A stretch of 64,000 bases of DNA. It comes from Uranotaenia lowii (taxonomy: Eukaryota; Arthropoda; Insecta; Diptera; Culicidae). Location of the stretch: contig NC_073692.1 of assembly GCF_029784155.1 (NCBI RefSeq), forward strand, positions 72,289,544 to 72,353,543. The letters run 5' to 3'. The notes under the pieces were generated by a model. It was not told the origin of the DNA, ran no database searches, and saw only the letters and a list, made by a program, of their open reading frames with translations. The translations under genes were made by a program, and so were the position numbers. Within the stretch, counting starts at the first letter, position 1. Each line of letters opens with the position of its first letter. Shown here in pieces: positions 43,684-55,255 of this stretch.

Positions 43684-43971
43684 GGGCACCTGTACCCGTG
43701 GTCTATTCTTGAGTCTAATTTATACAAGAATTGAACCAAAAAAATTAGATCCGATCCTATGAAAAAACTGGCAACTGCACTCGTGTTCCATTAACTGTCA
43801 AACGGTTTAGAACTGCGTCAAATTGGATCCAAATCTCACCAGTTTTGGATCAATCCTTATACCAGCTCTAAAAAAAGTTGATTTGAAACTGGTATAATGG
43901 ATCACCAGTGCGGTTGCTTGGGTCGTAATTTGGGTCTAAACCGGCTGTTTGGACCACGGATACAGGTGCTC
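43684..43971. mobile_element. 288-bp PIF/Harbinger-like MITE (B)
   Basis: The ends GGGCACCTGTACCCGTGGTC and GACCACGGATACAGGTGCTC are inverted with two mismatches. TTA flanks both sides (43681-43683, 43972-43974). The left TTA is shared with MITE A, so the two elements are separated by exactly one target site. It has no coding capacity. Confidence 0.72.
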
Positions 43972-44599
43972 TTATGCATGCAGAAAAAATCCAAAATATG
44001 AACGCTAGCAACCAAAGCAGCTTTGCCTACTAGCGACACGTCGCGACGTTGAAATTAATAACGACGCATCGCGAATTTCCTAGGAAACTTGAAACATGCG
44101 ATTGATGGCTCAGGGAAAATGGTAAATAACGTAAACAATGTTCGAGTACTACGTTGAAATCGCCTACTGGACTGAAAAAAAGAATAACAAACCTGTGAAT
44201 GACAGAAATCTCGCTAGTAAAAAAGCGTCGCAAGTGCTACTGTCGCTATTCGGTTTGGTGCTATATACATAATATCATATCTTGCGGAGGAACAAATGCA
44301 CATTTGAAAAATTAAGGAAAAAATGCAAAAAAGTTATTTGAAACGGCTCATACCTTGAGGCTGAAATGCAAAAATTAGAATTAAATAATATTAATCGGTA
44401 TAATTTAAACAAAAATTCGTCCAAAATGGTACACTAACTTAAAAATTATTAATATCACTATCTTTCTGACTACCAGAGTCTTCAATTTCGTGACAAATTT
44501 CTACTCTCGGAAATCTGAAAATTTGGCAGTCAAATTTCTGTGGATTCCCAAGAATACTTGCTAAGAATGAAGTTAGTTTTTGAAAAAAAAATCAAATTT
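43972..44599 (+). other. Unassigned intronic DNA
   Basis: It contains inverted CTACTAGCGACACGTCGCGACG / CGCTAGTAAAAAAGCGTCGC-like words (about 44027-44050 and 44210-44230) that hint at another decayed inverted-repeat element; otherwise nothing is seen. Confidence 0.3.
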
Positions 44600-45022
44600 T
44601 TATAGGTTGTCCAATTAAATACGTCTAAGCACGATTTTTATACAACTCTGCTTATTCCGGATGATGTTTAAACAGCTGATTTCCGTTGGGTGTTGTAGAC
44701 TTAGTGTATCGTGAGCATCAGTTTTAATAAGTTTCTTGAAAATATATCGTGCTCAAATCGTGTAGGTACTATCCTCAACATTTCGCTGAGACAGTTGACG
44801 AAAATGGAAGAAGTAAGAATGCGATTTATTAGTATTTAGAGGAAATCAGTTTGGTGAAAAAGAAAAAATCTGGGCAGAAACCGGGTCCTGTGGACAAGAC
44901 TTTAGACTGAAAAGACATGCGTTTTTACGCCAGTAAGAAGACTGCCTCAGTTCGGGATGGGGGCAAAAAAGTGGGATCTCCTCGTAGCACTGTTCATCGT
45001 GCCAAGGTAAAATTGGGTCTAT
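44600..45022 (+). pseudogene. N-terminal relic of a Tc1/mariner transposase
   Basis: The + strand encodes, with stops, the DNA-binding part of an insect Tc1/mariner transposase: KKSGQKPGPVDKTLD, then RFYASKKTASVRDGGKKVGS and PRSTVHRAKVKLGL, a helix-turn-helix arrangement. A possible start ATG lies at 44812. The relic is cut off at 45023, where a GGTTGCCAGATT-family MITE begins. It may be related to the autonomous parent of the elements at 25458 and 35419, but no overlapping sequence is available to prove this. Confidence 0.6.
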
Positions 45023-45300
45023 AGTAAGGTTGCCAGATTGCCCGGTTTTATCCGTGTTTGCCCGGATATTTGCTACAAAATTTTAGAATAGTCCGGTCCG
45101 GCCCGGTAGCCCGGATTTTACTGAAAAATGCCCGGATTTTTTCACTTTGTTTGGCAAATAATATAAAAAAATTTTTAATTGTGTTAAATATACATGGTTT
45201 TTACAGGAATTTGGAATTCCTAGGATCGAGAACTCCCGAAATATTTAAATATTCCAAAACTCCCAGAAAGGACGCTTTATTCATGACCATCTAACGTGAG
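45023..45300. mobile_element. GGTTGCCAGATT-family MITE, left part
   Basis: It starts AAGGTTGCCAGATTGCCCGG and contains TCCGGTCCGGCCCGG and ATGCCCGGATTTT as in the copy at 30026. The right half is not contiguous; a candidate is at 46900-47170. Confidence 0.55.
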
Positions 45301-45984
45301 AGACGTGATAGTAATCAGCTTGATTATGTCATTCACGGTCATTCGAAATATGGAACACATAGTTAAGTTGAGATAGAAAATGAACGAATTTCAGGTTTTT
45401 TTTACTTTTGGGGGAATTGATAGATTAGATCCTAACGAGTCTAACACGCAAAATAAACCGCACGTCGTGGCTTCGTGAAAAACTTCATAATTTTTATCCA
45501 ATTGATTATCACGTAGCTTGTAGGAGTAAACCATGTGAACGCACCTCAATAAGAATTTGCACGCTATAATCTTCAGCTACAATTCACGTGAATTTTAATT
45601 ATGTTCAACACGATGCGATTATGAAAAATGCATGAAATAATTTTGGTTTCGAAATTAAATTTGGGTCGTTTTTCTCGTTGTTTTTTCTTTTTTGTAATAA
45701 AACACATTGAAACTAAATTGAATCAAATTTATTTTCAAAACTTTTTAACACAACACACAACCACTATCACTTATCACTATCACAATTATTAGGAAATTTA
45801 TGGATGAAGTACACGAAACTGGCCTTGATTTAAAAAACGAACACACACACATACAGGATCTCAGTGAAACTTCATGTTTCTTTGAAAAGATCTAAATTAT
45901 ACTTAAAACTAAAGCGTGCATCATTCAAGGATATAATGGCTATCATCTTTCTAATGCTAACTCCACCAGGCAACAGAAAGAGTA

Positions 45985-46065
45985 CTATGTATGCCGTGAC
46001 CGAGACTCGATCTCATGACCTCTGACTTAGAAGACTTATACGCTATCCTCTATGCCACGGTCGGC
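45985..46065 (-). repeat. tRNA-like SINE head (minus strand), second example
   Basis: The minus strand reads CCGTGGCATAGAGGATAGCG (A-box like) and later GATCGAGTCTCGGTCACGGC (B-box like plus a 3' arm). It shares GGCATAGAGGA with 4343-4415. The anticodon arm pairs poorly, so it is a SINE or pseudo-tRNA rather than a working tRNA. Confidence 0.45.
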
Positions 46066-46166
46066 GGCCTTTCTTTTAGTTTTGTTTCCAGTTTAGATCA
46101 CAGGTGACTTGCCTGAATAATATTGAGAAATCAGATACCGAAACAGATTTCAAAAGATATTTTTAA

Positions 46167-46412
46167 TCGAACTCATCAAAATGTAAACGCTTTTTTGAAG
46201 CTATTAAGCGGTGGTCTACCGAATATGAGATCCTTCTCGATGTGCCGGAACTTCTCAATCTGAAAAACCACCTTACGCCCTGTGGCAGAATTTATCCTTC
46301 TATTAAGCGAAACTTTGAGAACCAGAAATCACGGCTACGGTCCCAGGTATCCGGAAATACACGAAATTACCAAAAAGCAAACAAAAAACGTTCAACACGA
46401 TTTTCAAAGTAG
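46167..46412 (+). pseudogene. Unidentified protein-like segment
   Basis: Eighty-odd codons are open without ATG at the start. The composition is protein-like: charged and aromatic residues in FFEAIKRWSTEYEILLDV, then LKNHLTPCGRIYPSIKRNF and a basic end NYQKANKKRSTRF. It looks like part of a transposon or retrogene protein. I know no family with this motif and give it no function. Confidence 0.3.
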
Positions 46413-46819
46413 TAAATAAAAGCTGCTGACTGATGGCAGCTTCTATTCAAATTAGAATTTATTAAGAAAAAGCTCGAGAAAAAGTACTGCAAGCGATCCA
46501 CTTAGACTTTACGTCAAATTCATGAGTCAGTTATGTGGAAGTAAAGTAGTTACTACCAACGCTTCCATTATACACTGTGTTTACTACAAGACACACGTAG
46601 AATTGATATTATGCAGCAAAATCTTTGTTTACGTGAAAAATCCCCTATAAATAATTTCTTTATTATTTTGGGTGTATCGATCCGAAGTTCCTAAATTTTC
46701 TGGGAATCTAAAAAAAAAATCAAACCAGAACTGATTGACAGTCTACTTTTCTGAAATGAAAAATATTTTGAGGAAATTGTTCTATATTTTTCTGAATTTA
46801 TTTTATGATTTAACTTGAA

Positions 46820-47180
46820 TAATTCCTAGACAAAGTTGTTCAGCAGGAAATTCCCTTTTAATAATTTGTAAATAAACACACAAATTTAGGTGGCTTAGTT
46901 ATTTTGAAAATCTTGCAAAAACCGGACATTTGATTTAAAATTTAATCCAATAACCGGACAAATTTGTTCAATATTCAGGCGTTCTTCGAACAAAATCAAT
47001 TAAAAGATGAAAAAATCATTTTAAAACTCACCGCTCTATAAAATTCGTTTATGGATCTAAAATAAAGATTCACAGATATTTTTTTTTGCATTATTTTCCA
47101 AATGAAGGGGAAATTGGAGCAATTTTTAATAAAATCCGGACTCTTATCGAATTTTCCTTGAAAATCTCGGTATAGTTTGA
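46820..47180. repeat. Fragments of two dispersed families
   Basis: 46820-46900 matches part of the 813-bp foldback element (GACAAAGTTGTTCAGC, then TTTGTAAAT). 46915-47170 repeats CCGGACATTTGATTT and AATCCGGAC words of the GGTTGCCAGATT MITE family, probably the right half of the copy that starts at 45023. Confidence 0.45.
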
Positions 47181-49594
47181 AAACTAATCACTTAATACAA
47201 ATGGGTTTTGGTACCATGAATAGTTTTTCTGATCTCTGTTCAAAATGACTCCAAAAAAAATTAATTTTCGTGTGTGCTATAGACTTACTCTAACAATTTA
47301 AAAAAAATTGTTTTCAAACTTTGTGAACTCCCTGTGAAACATAAATATTTGAATAAGAGCAGTAAGTTACTTAAACAGGAGTTAAATTGAATTGAATTTA
47401 ACGCTTGTAAGTGCGATGTCTAACAATGTCGCTAAAATGCTAATATTTTTCTTAAGGAAAACGTCTTACCATAGATGAAATCCTGTGCAGCGAATATTTT
47501 CGCATTGAACGCATGATTAACTCAAAATCGACACGCCTCCCAAAAAGGTCATCCGGGTTACATATATTTCCAGTGCACGGGCATAGAGGACACGAGACTG
47601 TGAACTTATACATGAAATTAAACGAAAAAAGCTTCAGAGGCGCGCAAAATGTAGATGAATATCATCGTGATCGGAATTGGGGAAGAGTCTTGGTTTCTGC
47701 TCTTTGCCATCATGACTTTATTTTTTCTTCAAAAAAAAACTCTTGTCTTTTCTCTGCCCCTCGGTTTAAGACCTAAGCTTCTAATCTTGTATTTCGATGG
47801 CAAAGCATAGCATTAGCATTCACAAACTTCCAGCTCCAGTCATCATCGTCTCCCGATTGAGAGCCTTCGAGGGCGCGGGGCTCAAAACTGGATTGGGTCA
47901 ACCGGGGCTTTCGCAGCATCTGAATGTGAACAATGTTTTTTTTCCTATCGCCCCTAGCATGGATTCTGGGGGAGGGGAATTGATGCCCAATTTTTTTCTA
48001 TCCAAACTAACCATTCGCATTCCAAATTTCGAAGCGCCTAAAATAGAGCCAAAAGTGTGTGCAATGTTAACATTTATGTATGGTTTATTTTTTGTCCACT
48101 TAGGTCATGTTGGGTATGAGTAAAGGAAAGGAACAAAAAATCCGAGGTAATCCCCCCGTAATCAGATTTAAGTAGTTGGAACTTTTGGAATTGGAACTTT
48201 TTTATTTGGGCCGTTGTTAGTCTCTTCTTTTTATATCTGGGTTAAAAATTAAAAGCTTAACGAGAAGCTGTGTTTGCTTGGAAAAATAAGGGGATTTTAA
48301 ACAAATTTCGTTTTAAATCCCGGGAAAAAGAAAAAAAAAACAAATTTCAATTCCAACTAGAATAAAGCCACCAAGCATGAGCATAAAAACATTTCATTTA
48401 TCTGAGCGAAGAATTTCTGAACTTATCGTTACCAATAAGAAACTTGATAATTTTTTTTTATTTGTAAAGCAAAGTACTCGAAATAAATAGGAATAAATAA
48501 GAAATTTAATGAAAAACATTGTCTTCAGAAGTTCTGATTCAAAACACATACATAATGAGTGGATTTGAGAAATCAATCGAAAATCAGGAAAGTAGAAATA
48601 GAAAACTTATTGGCGCTATTTATACTCATAGTTCAAAACAAGTAACAGTATTAAAGATTCCTTTTTAAGACTTCTAAGCTCGAAGCTTGATATAATTTTA
48701 TTTTTGAAAGTTCATATTAGACATTCAGAATCGAAAATCAGTGTTAAAAAGATTTTTACAATATATAATTCAAATTTTGGAAAAATAGAATAGAAAAATC
48801 GACACTTTTATGATAATGCATAAACGAAACTCAAAGATTAGATTTTCCGACTTAGGATTTACAGAGTGGCTCAAATCAGCCGACTTTGAAAATATTACAC
48901 GAGGCACGCTTAATTTGATCTTAGAACTAGCACCAGCATGAGCCTGAAATATTTATGGAATGTTGAGAAATTTTGTTGGAGAGGATCATGAAAACCAAAT
49001 ATTTCACTAATAACTTTGGTCTTCATCGGCTGATTCCTGTTGAATATGACTTTTCCTAAAGCTTAAATTGTGAAAAAATTCCTTCCGACGATCACATTTC
49101 GATGAGAATTAAGATTAAAAAGTTGTTAGGCTTCAAAATTGAACCTTATAAGGGTCACATTTAAGTATTCTTTTTGGTTGAAAATGATTCAAACATTTTA
49201 TTAAAACTCCCATGTATTACCGAACGAGAAAAAAAAACAAAAAGTTTACTTTTGCAACATATTTCCAGATGTCAAAATTATTAGCATTCTTGAAGAAAGT
49301 TGATGGTTGATTTGTTTCATTAAAATTGAGAAGGTTAAAATATTTGTTGACGGATTAATTGATAGAGAACGAAGCTATTTGTTGAAAATTTTATTTTTCA
49401 ACATTTATACGGTGTTCAAAATTTATTTTGAGTTAACAATTCAAGCACTCAGCTTCAACATTAGTTTTGAAAATGCGCTTCTGAGTTGCTAGCTTGCACA
49501 AATTTTTATATATTTCTCGAGTAGCTGTAGGTGCTTGAAGATATAAAAAACAATCTTCATTTTTCATCAGCTATAGAAAAAAATATTGTGGAGA
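47181..49594 (+). other. Intronic DNA without recognised features
   Basis: A more balanced stretch at 47500-48120 has two adjoining open frames, but neither has a known motif and no splice pair supports them. The rest is AT-rich. Confidence 0.3.
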
Positions 49595-50255
49595 TCCCGA
49601 TCAGGAGGGAAAAACAAAATTATATCAAAACGAGATATTTTGATACTTATTTTTTTCTATCTAAATGAGTTATAATTCAGTACTCGTAGGATGTTAAAAT
49701 ATCTCAAATTATATCAAACAATCTATACAATCATAGCTAAATTCTATCAGTTTTTGATATGCTCCTATCAAGATTATATCTGGTTCAGATAGCATAGTTT
49801 GATATTGGACAGAACAAATTATATCAAAATTATAACTTATCAAGATATGAATGCTTCGAGAAAATTTTCTAGTGGAATGTCAATAAACCACATTATTTGA
49901 TAAAACCATGAACCATTTATGGTTTCCCAAAAATTTGATTCAATTTTATGAATCTGTTGAGCGAAACTCGTTAATATAAGGTTTGAGCCGTTGACTTCGA
50001 TGTCCGTATTTTAGAAAAAGTTGTACGTATATCAAAATAAGATATAATCATTTTATTCTAGGACAATCCGAAAAAAATCTTGATCATTGAAAATGAGCTC
50101 AACCCCATTCAAGTTTGTCAATCAGAATAAGATATAATTCAGATTGGGGAAACTTAAAATCGAAAATTTGGAGTACTTAATTATAACTTAATCAGATGTA
50201 AATATCTTGGTAAGATACGTTTGAGTTATTATTTTGATATGCTCTCCTGATCGGG
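49595..50255. mobile_element. 660-bp inverted-ended element (copy 2)
   Basis: Closely related to 21484-22142 over its full length, same orientation, with perfect 12-bp ends CCCGATCAGGAG and CTCCTGATCGGG. Outside the ends, GAG or GAGAT occurs on both sides, so the target duplication may be 3-5 bp. It lies next to the Penelope-like palindrome. Confidence 0.78.
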
Positions 50256-50307
50256 ATGAGATCAAGAATATACAGAAAAAATAGAAGTTAAAAATAAAGT
50301 TATTCGG

Positions 50308-50718
50308 CAGTTCAGTCAAAAAATTTCGAAAACGATTTTTCGATTATTCCGACGTTTCTTTGCTTATGTGAAGCTTATTGTCCACTTTTTTTCCCTATTT
50401 TCCTATTGTTTTTGTGTTGCAGTTTCAATTTTTAAAAATTCTTACGATCAACAAGGTCTGATCGAAGCGGTATAATTTTAAAAATTATACCGCTTCGATC
50501 AGACCTTGTTGATCGTAAGAATTTTTAAAAATTGAAACTGCAACACAAAAACAATAGGGAAATAGGGCAAAAAAGTGGGCAATAAGCTTCACATAAGCAA
50601 TCAATTTTTACGTGATACGATCTGATTAATTCCCTGAAGATGATGCTAAACAGCATCGAAACGTCGGAATAATCGAAAAATCGTTTTCGAAATTTTTTGA
50701 CTGAACTGCCGAATAACA
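50308..50718. mobile_element. Penelope-like inverted terminal fragment with hammerhead-like motif
   Basis: A very large hairpin: the left arm (50308-50481) and right arm (50482-50718) are nearly perfect complements meeting at AATTTTTAAAATT. Shared words are GGCAGTTCAGTCAAAAAATT, GCAACACAAAAACAATAGG and ACCTTGTTGATCGTAAGAA. The right arm alone carries about 60 extra bases ending in CTGAAGA, a 6-bp stem GATGCT/AGCATC and GAAACGTC (50634-50665). This matches the core order of minimal hammerhead ribozymes found in Penelope-like element ends (CUGANGA, stem, GAAA, GUC). Penelope-like elements also often carry inverted terminal pieces. No reverse transcriptase is present here. Confidence 0.5.
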
Positions 50719-50795
50719 AACGCGTTAAAAATAAATATAACAAATATGTGGCAACACAGGCACACAAGCATAAAAAGAATAAAATATAATGGGAA

Positions 50796-50827
50796 ATTCT
50801 GAATTATGATTCACATTAATCCTCAGT
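50796..50827 (+). repeat. Direct repeat flanking the satellite, left
   Basis: ATTCTGAATTATGATTCA then (C/G)ATTAATCCTCAGT; 31 of 32 bases equal to 52660-52691. Weak similarity extends about 60 bp farther left (ATATGTGGCAACAC against ATATGTGACAACAC). Confidence 0.8.
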
Positions 50828-50829
50828 CC

Positions 50830-52445
50830 ACAGCAATGGCATAGTTGGTACGATAAGCGCAGATTTGAAATGCTGCTGCATTTTTGTTGTTGTTTTTAAA
50901 TGATGCCAGTTCTGGCGAATAAGACGGACTGAAGGAGCGCAGATTTGAATGGCTCCTTGATTGTCTTGAAATGATGCCAGTTACGGTAGATAAGACGAAC
51001 TGAAGAAGCGCAGATTGGAAGGCTGCTGCTTCATTTGTTGGGAACTGACGCCAGTTCCGATTAATAAGACGGTCTGAAGAAGCGCAAATCTAAAAGGATG
51101 CTGCTTCATTTGTTTTGAAATGATGCCAATTCCGGTAAATAAGACGGTCTGAAGAAGCGCAAATTTAAAAGGATGCTGCCTTGTTTGGTTTGCAATGATG
51201 CCAGTTCCAGTAAATAAGACGGACTAAAGAAGCGCAAATTTGAACGCCTACTGCTTTGTTCGTTTTTAAATGGTGCCAGTTCCAGTAAAAAAGACGAACT
51301 GAAGAAGCGCAAGTTCCAAAGGCTGCTGTTTTTTTGTTGTTGTTTTGAGATGATGCCAGTTCCGGTAAATAAGACGAACTGAAGAAGCGCAGATTGGAAG
51401 GATGCTGTTTCATTTGTTGTGAAATGACGCCAGTTCTGGTAAATAAGATGGTCTGGAGAAGCGCAAGTTTGAAAGGCCTCTGCTTTGATTGTTTTTAAAA
51501 AGATGCCAGTTCCTGTAGAAGCGCAGATTGAAGAAGCGCAGTTTGAAAAGGTTGCTGCTTTGTTTGTCTTGAAACGATGTCAATTTCGGTGAATAAGACG
51601 GACTGAAGAAGCGCAAATTTGAAAGGCTGCTGCTTTGTTTGTTTTGAAATGATGCCAATTTCGGTAAATAAGACTAGCTGAAGAAGCGCAGAAGATTGAA
51701 AGCCTGCTGCTTTGTTTGTTTTGAAATGTTTCCAGCCTATATTGGAAAGGCTTCTGCTTTGTTTGTTTTGAAATGATGCCAGTTTCGGTAAATAAGACGG
51801 ACTGAAGAAGCGCATATTGGTAAGGCTTCTGCTTTGTTTGTTTCGAAATGATGTCAGTTTTGGAAAATAAGACGGGCTGAAGAAGCGCAGATTGAGAGGC
51901 TGCTGCTGTATTTGTTTTTAATTGATGCTAGTTCCGGTATATAAGACGGACTAAAAAAGTGCTGATTGTTTGTTTTGAAATGTTTTTCGCCTAGATTGGA
52001 AAAGCAGCTGCTTCATTTTTTTTTTTAAATGATGCCAGGTCCGGTAAATAAGACGGTCTGAAGAAGCGCAAATTTGAAAGGCAGTTGTTTTGTTCGTTTT
52101 GAAATGATGCCAGATCCGGTAAATAAGACGGGCTGAAGAAGCGCAGATTAGAAAGCCTGCTGCTTTGTTTGTTTTGAAATGTTTCCAGCCTTGATTGGAA
52201 AGGCTGCTGCTTTGTTTGTATTGAAATGATACCAGTTTCGATAAATAAGGCGGGCTGAAGAAGCGCAGATTAGAAAGGCTGCTGCTTTGTTTATCTTGAA
52301 ATGATGTCAATTTCGGTGAATAAGACGAACTGAAGAAGCGCTAAGTTGACAGCCTGCTGTTCTTTGTTTGTTTTGAAATGATGCCTATTCCGGTGAATAA
52401 GACGGACTGAAGATGCGCAGATTTGAAAAACTGCAGCTTTGTTTG
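50830..52445. repeat. 75-80-bp tandem satellite, about 19 units
   Basis: The consensus unit contains ATAAGACGGACTGAAGAAGC, GCAGATTTGAAAGGCTGCTG, CTTTGTTTGTTTTGAAATGA and TGCCAGTTCCGG. Units vary by 10-20% and a few are lengthened by a GTTTCCAGCCTAGATTGG segment (about 51729, 51975, 52182). Most units are close to 75 bp, so the minus strand keeps open for several units, encoding repeats of RFFSPSYLPELASFQNKQ; no start signal or coding bias supports a gene. The array is enclosed by 32-bp direct repeats. Confidence 0.93.
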
Positions 52446-52659
52446 GTTACGAAAATTACTTATCGAAATTTTAAAACTAAGATTTTAGATAAGAGGTGAG
52501 ATGGAATGTGGAGATAAGATGGAAAATGTATAGTACAAAAATAACAGTAAAAATTAATAAGAGATATGTGACAACACTGACAAGAATCTTTAAAAAGTGA
52601 TCAAAAACACACATCAGTTTCTGGTCTAATCTTGTGAGAGAGGGACATGTTAAATCGAG

Positions 52660-52691
52660 ATTCTGAATTATGATTCAGATTAATCCTCAGT
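52660..52691 (+). repeat. Direct repeat flanking the satellite, right
   Basis: Partner of 50796-50827, one mismatch. The left extension includes GATATGTGACAACACTGAC at about 52563. Confidence 0.8.
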
Positions 52692-55255
52692 TAACGATAA
52701 ATATAAAGATTTTTTTTGGCATACTTTACTCAATCGTTATCTTTGATGACATTGTCTGAGGTTCAGAAGTTTACCTTTTCATATTCTTATTTAAATCTTT
52801 AAGATACATACTTAATGATGCATTCTGAGATGGGAAATATGAAACAGGAAGTTCATAACGGATAGTAAAAAAGAAGAGATGTGGGTGGTAGTCTCTAAAC
52901 AGATTTCACGTTACCAAAACATCTTCCAAAGATTGTTTCAAAATAACGCTCTTAACTCAGATTCCAGCTGTTCTTTCCTAGAACTTCCCGGAAAGCGTCG
53001 GATTTGCGGAATTCTTCGGTACATCCTCTCCGCAAAAGATGGTTGTAGGATGAAGTCGAGATCTCGTCTCGAGTATCAGAGCACACGCTTCCCGCTTATG
53101 ACACTTTGTATTTTCCGCACACGAGCAGCAAATGTCACATGAGACATTAGCCGGAGATTGATTTGTCATTTTTCTTTTGTGGTTCATTCTGAAGGTGCTT
53201 TTTTTCTTTCTCAATATGAAGTTTATTTCAGCTCGACGGCATCGCAAATCCATCAAATTAACTATTCATCATCGAAAAAATTGATTTGAGCCAGTGGGAC
53301 ATAGGTTGATGTTTCGATTTTTCAGAATCCTTTTCTAGACTTTTGAACAGATTTCTAACCGATGGATGGAAGACCAAAAAAAATGGTTTGGAATGTCGGC
53401 TAAATGGAACAAAAAATAATACTTCCAGTTTGGCGTATCAAGTCGCACAAAAAAAAACTGCTTCAAAGAATGATTTTTTCTCTCAAATTTTTGACGTGCC
53501 ATTAACATAACATTGATTTCCATCACATATTCACAGTGTGAGTATTTATCAAATTCAGGTTTTTATTCCTGAATCTGTTGCCTATTTATTTTTCGTTCCC
53601 CTCAACCGTTCTCTGAAGAGGTTTCTTGGCCGACGTCTCGTAGATCTGTTGTGGGTCATTTTTCTCCCTCGGACTCCTTCAGCCTCCCGAAAGTGGTCCT
53701 AAGTAGGTATGTTGAGAACAAATAAAGCCGGGTAAAAAGTCATGATATTGAATAAGATCAGCGCAGCGCAGTCAACGAACGGCTTGAGAAGGCCGAATAA
53801 ATGATCGAAAATGTACCCAAGAAGTGAGGTTTTTTCTCCAATATTATTCCACCCGCCCTCATCTCCCCAACCATGGGTTTTAATCCGAAAAGTAGCAAAA
53901 AAAGCTTGATCGGTGTCTCTAATTTGAGCACGTTCCTCGAGAGGTTCGTACAAGCGCATATTTTAGTTGTTCTACCATGGAAACACTTATTGGGGGCTCT
54001 AGTTTAGTTTTTATTCCCGCCAAACAAATCTTGAAAAAGTAGGTTTTTTTCGTCGGGTCCAAGTGTCTGTCGATATTATTTGATTGGATTTTGGACCCAC
54101 AGCAGTACTTTTTGTGGTCCCGTCCTATCATCTGTCTTCCATCTCCTTCCATGTCGATCGATTCATCCAGCTCCTAGAGTTGGTTGATGTTGATTAGGTT
54201 GTGGAGATTCATAAATCTATAGCACTTTTCGATTGGCATGGGAGCTTTTTTGTCTGTTTTGTTGGCGTCTCTCGTTGACCGCTACGCGATGATTAGTGAA
54301 AATTTTGGCCTTTAGCACAATATTTCGGGCGATTATTAATTTTGTTTTTTTTTGTGGTCGATAAACTGTGAAAGTACCACGTTTGAGACGATCACTTACT
54401 GTAGCAAGTTCAAATTCTTGTAAAAAATTATAAGTAGGTACATATTTATATGGAAATTTCATGTTCTTTATTAAATTTGAACTATTTGAAAATTGTTTAT
54501 TCAGACTTGTTTGATCGAATGAAAATTTCATTTTTTTTAAAGGTATTTATATGAAAAAAAAGCACCTCAACGAAAGTTTTTTGAGTATTCGAATAGGGTG
54601 ATTCTTATAGCAATATAGCAACACTTTATAAGAATATATTAACAGTTTGGCTTGGCACGAACACTACCTCAGCAAAAGGCCTTAGCCCTAACCTTAAACC
54701 ATGAATAATTATGATCAATTTTTGAAAAGGGCGCTCATGAAATGTAATTTCCTCATGCTGATATTTTGAAATGCGTCCCTTCTAAAATGAACACTGAGAT
54801 GTTGTTGTTTTTTATTATGAATGACGTAAAGTGGTGCAAAATATTTTCATTTTAAAATATTATCATCAGGTGATTGATCCTATCCAGATGTTTTGAACTT
54901 CGAAAAAAAACGCTTTATTTTGTTTCTTCAAGAATGACATCGTACTTCTCTACCCAATATTTTAGTTTAGATTAATTATGAAACTTTTGGGAACAGCCAT
55001 ACATTTTCTCCAAGCTACAAAACGTCAAATATTTATCTGATACCCCCCCCCCCCCCCCCCCGAGATCCAAAAAAGCAAGCAAGGTATTCTACTCTAGACT
55101 CAAAATTTTAAATTCATAATCAAATTATGATAATAGAGCAAAGATATTCAAGAGTAACTATCTGGGCAAAAAACCTAATGCAAAAACCTCAAAAATCCAT
55201 CCCAAGCTTAAAACTCTGCTTCAGTTTTCAAAATTTTCCCACTGCTTCATAGAAT
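52692..55255 (+). other. Intronic DNA without recognised features
   Basis: Some stretches (52870-53160, 53560-54200) are less AT-rich and could be conserved non-coding DNA. Frames there lack motifs. A 19-base C run lies at 55043-55061. Confidence 0.3.

Larger units (their letters stand above)
45301..46819 (+). other. Mixed DNA with tRNA-like and decayed coding pieces
   Basis: A minus-strand tRNA-like block lies at 45985-46065 and an unidentified open segment at 46167-46412 (both listed separately). The rest is AT-rich without recognised features; a short CA run is at 45841-45852. Confidence 0.35.

Noticed and set aside
47513..48123. Two neighbouring + strand frames (87 and 108 codons)
   Set aside because: Different frames, no splice sites joining them and no recognisable domain.
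51106..52310. Series of minus-strand frames in the 75-bp satellite treated as a protein
   Set aside because: Frames break whenever a unit is not a multiple of three and no unit shows coding constraint; listed as a satellite.
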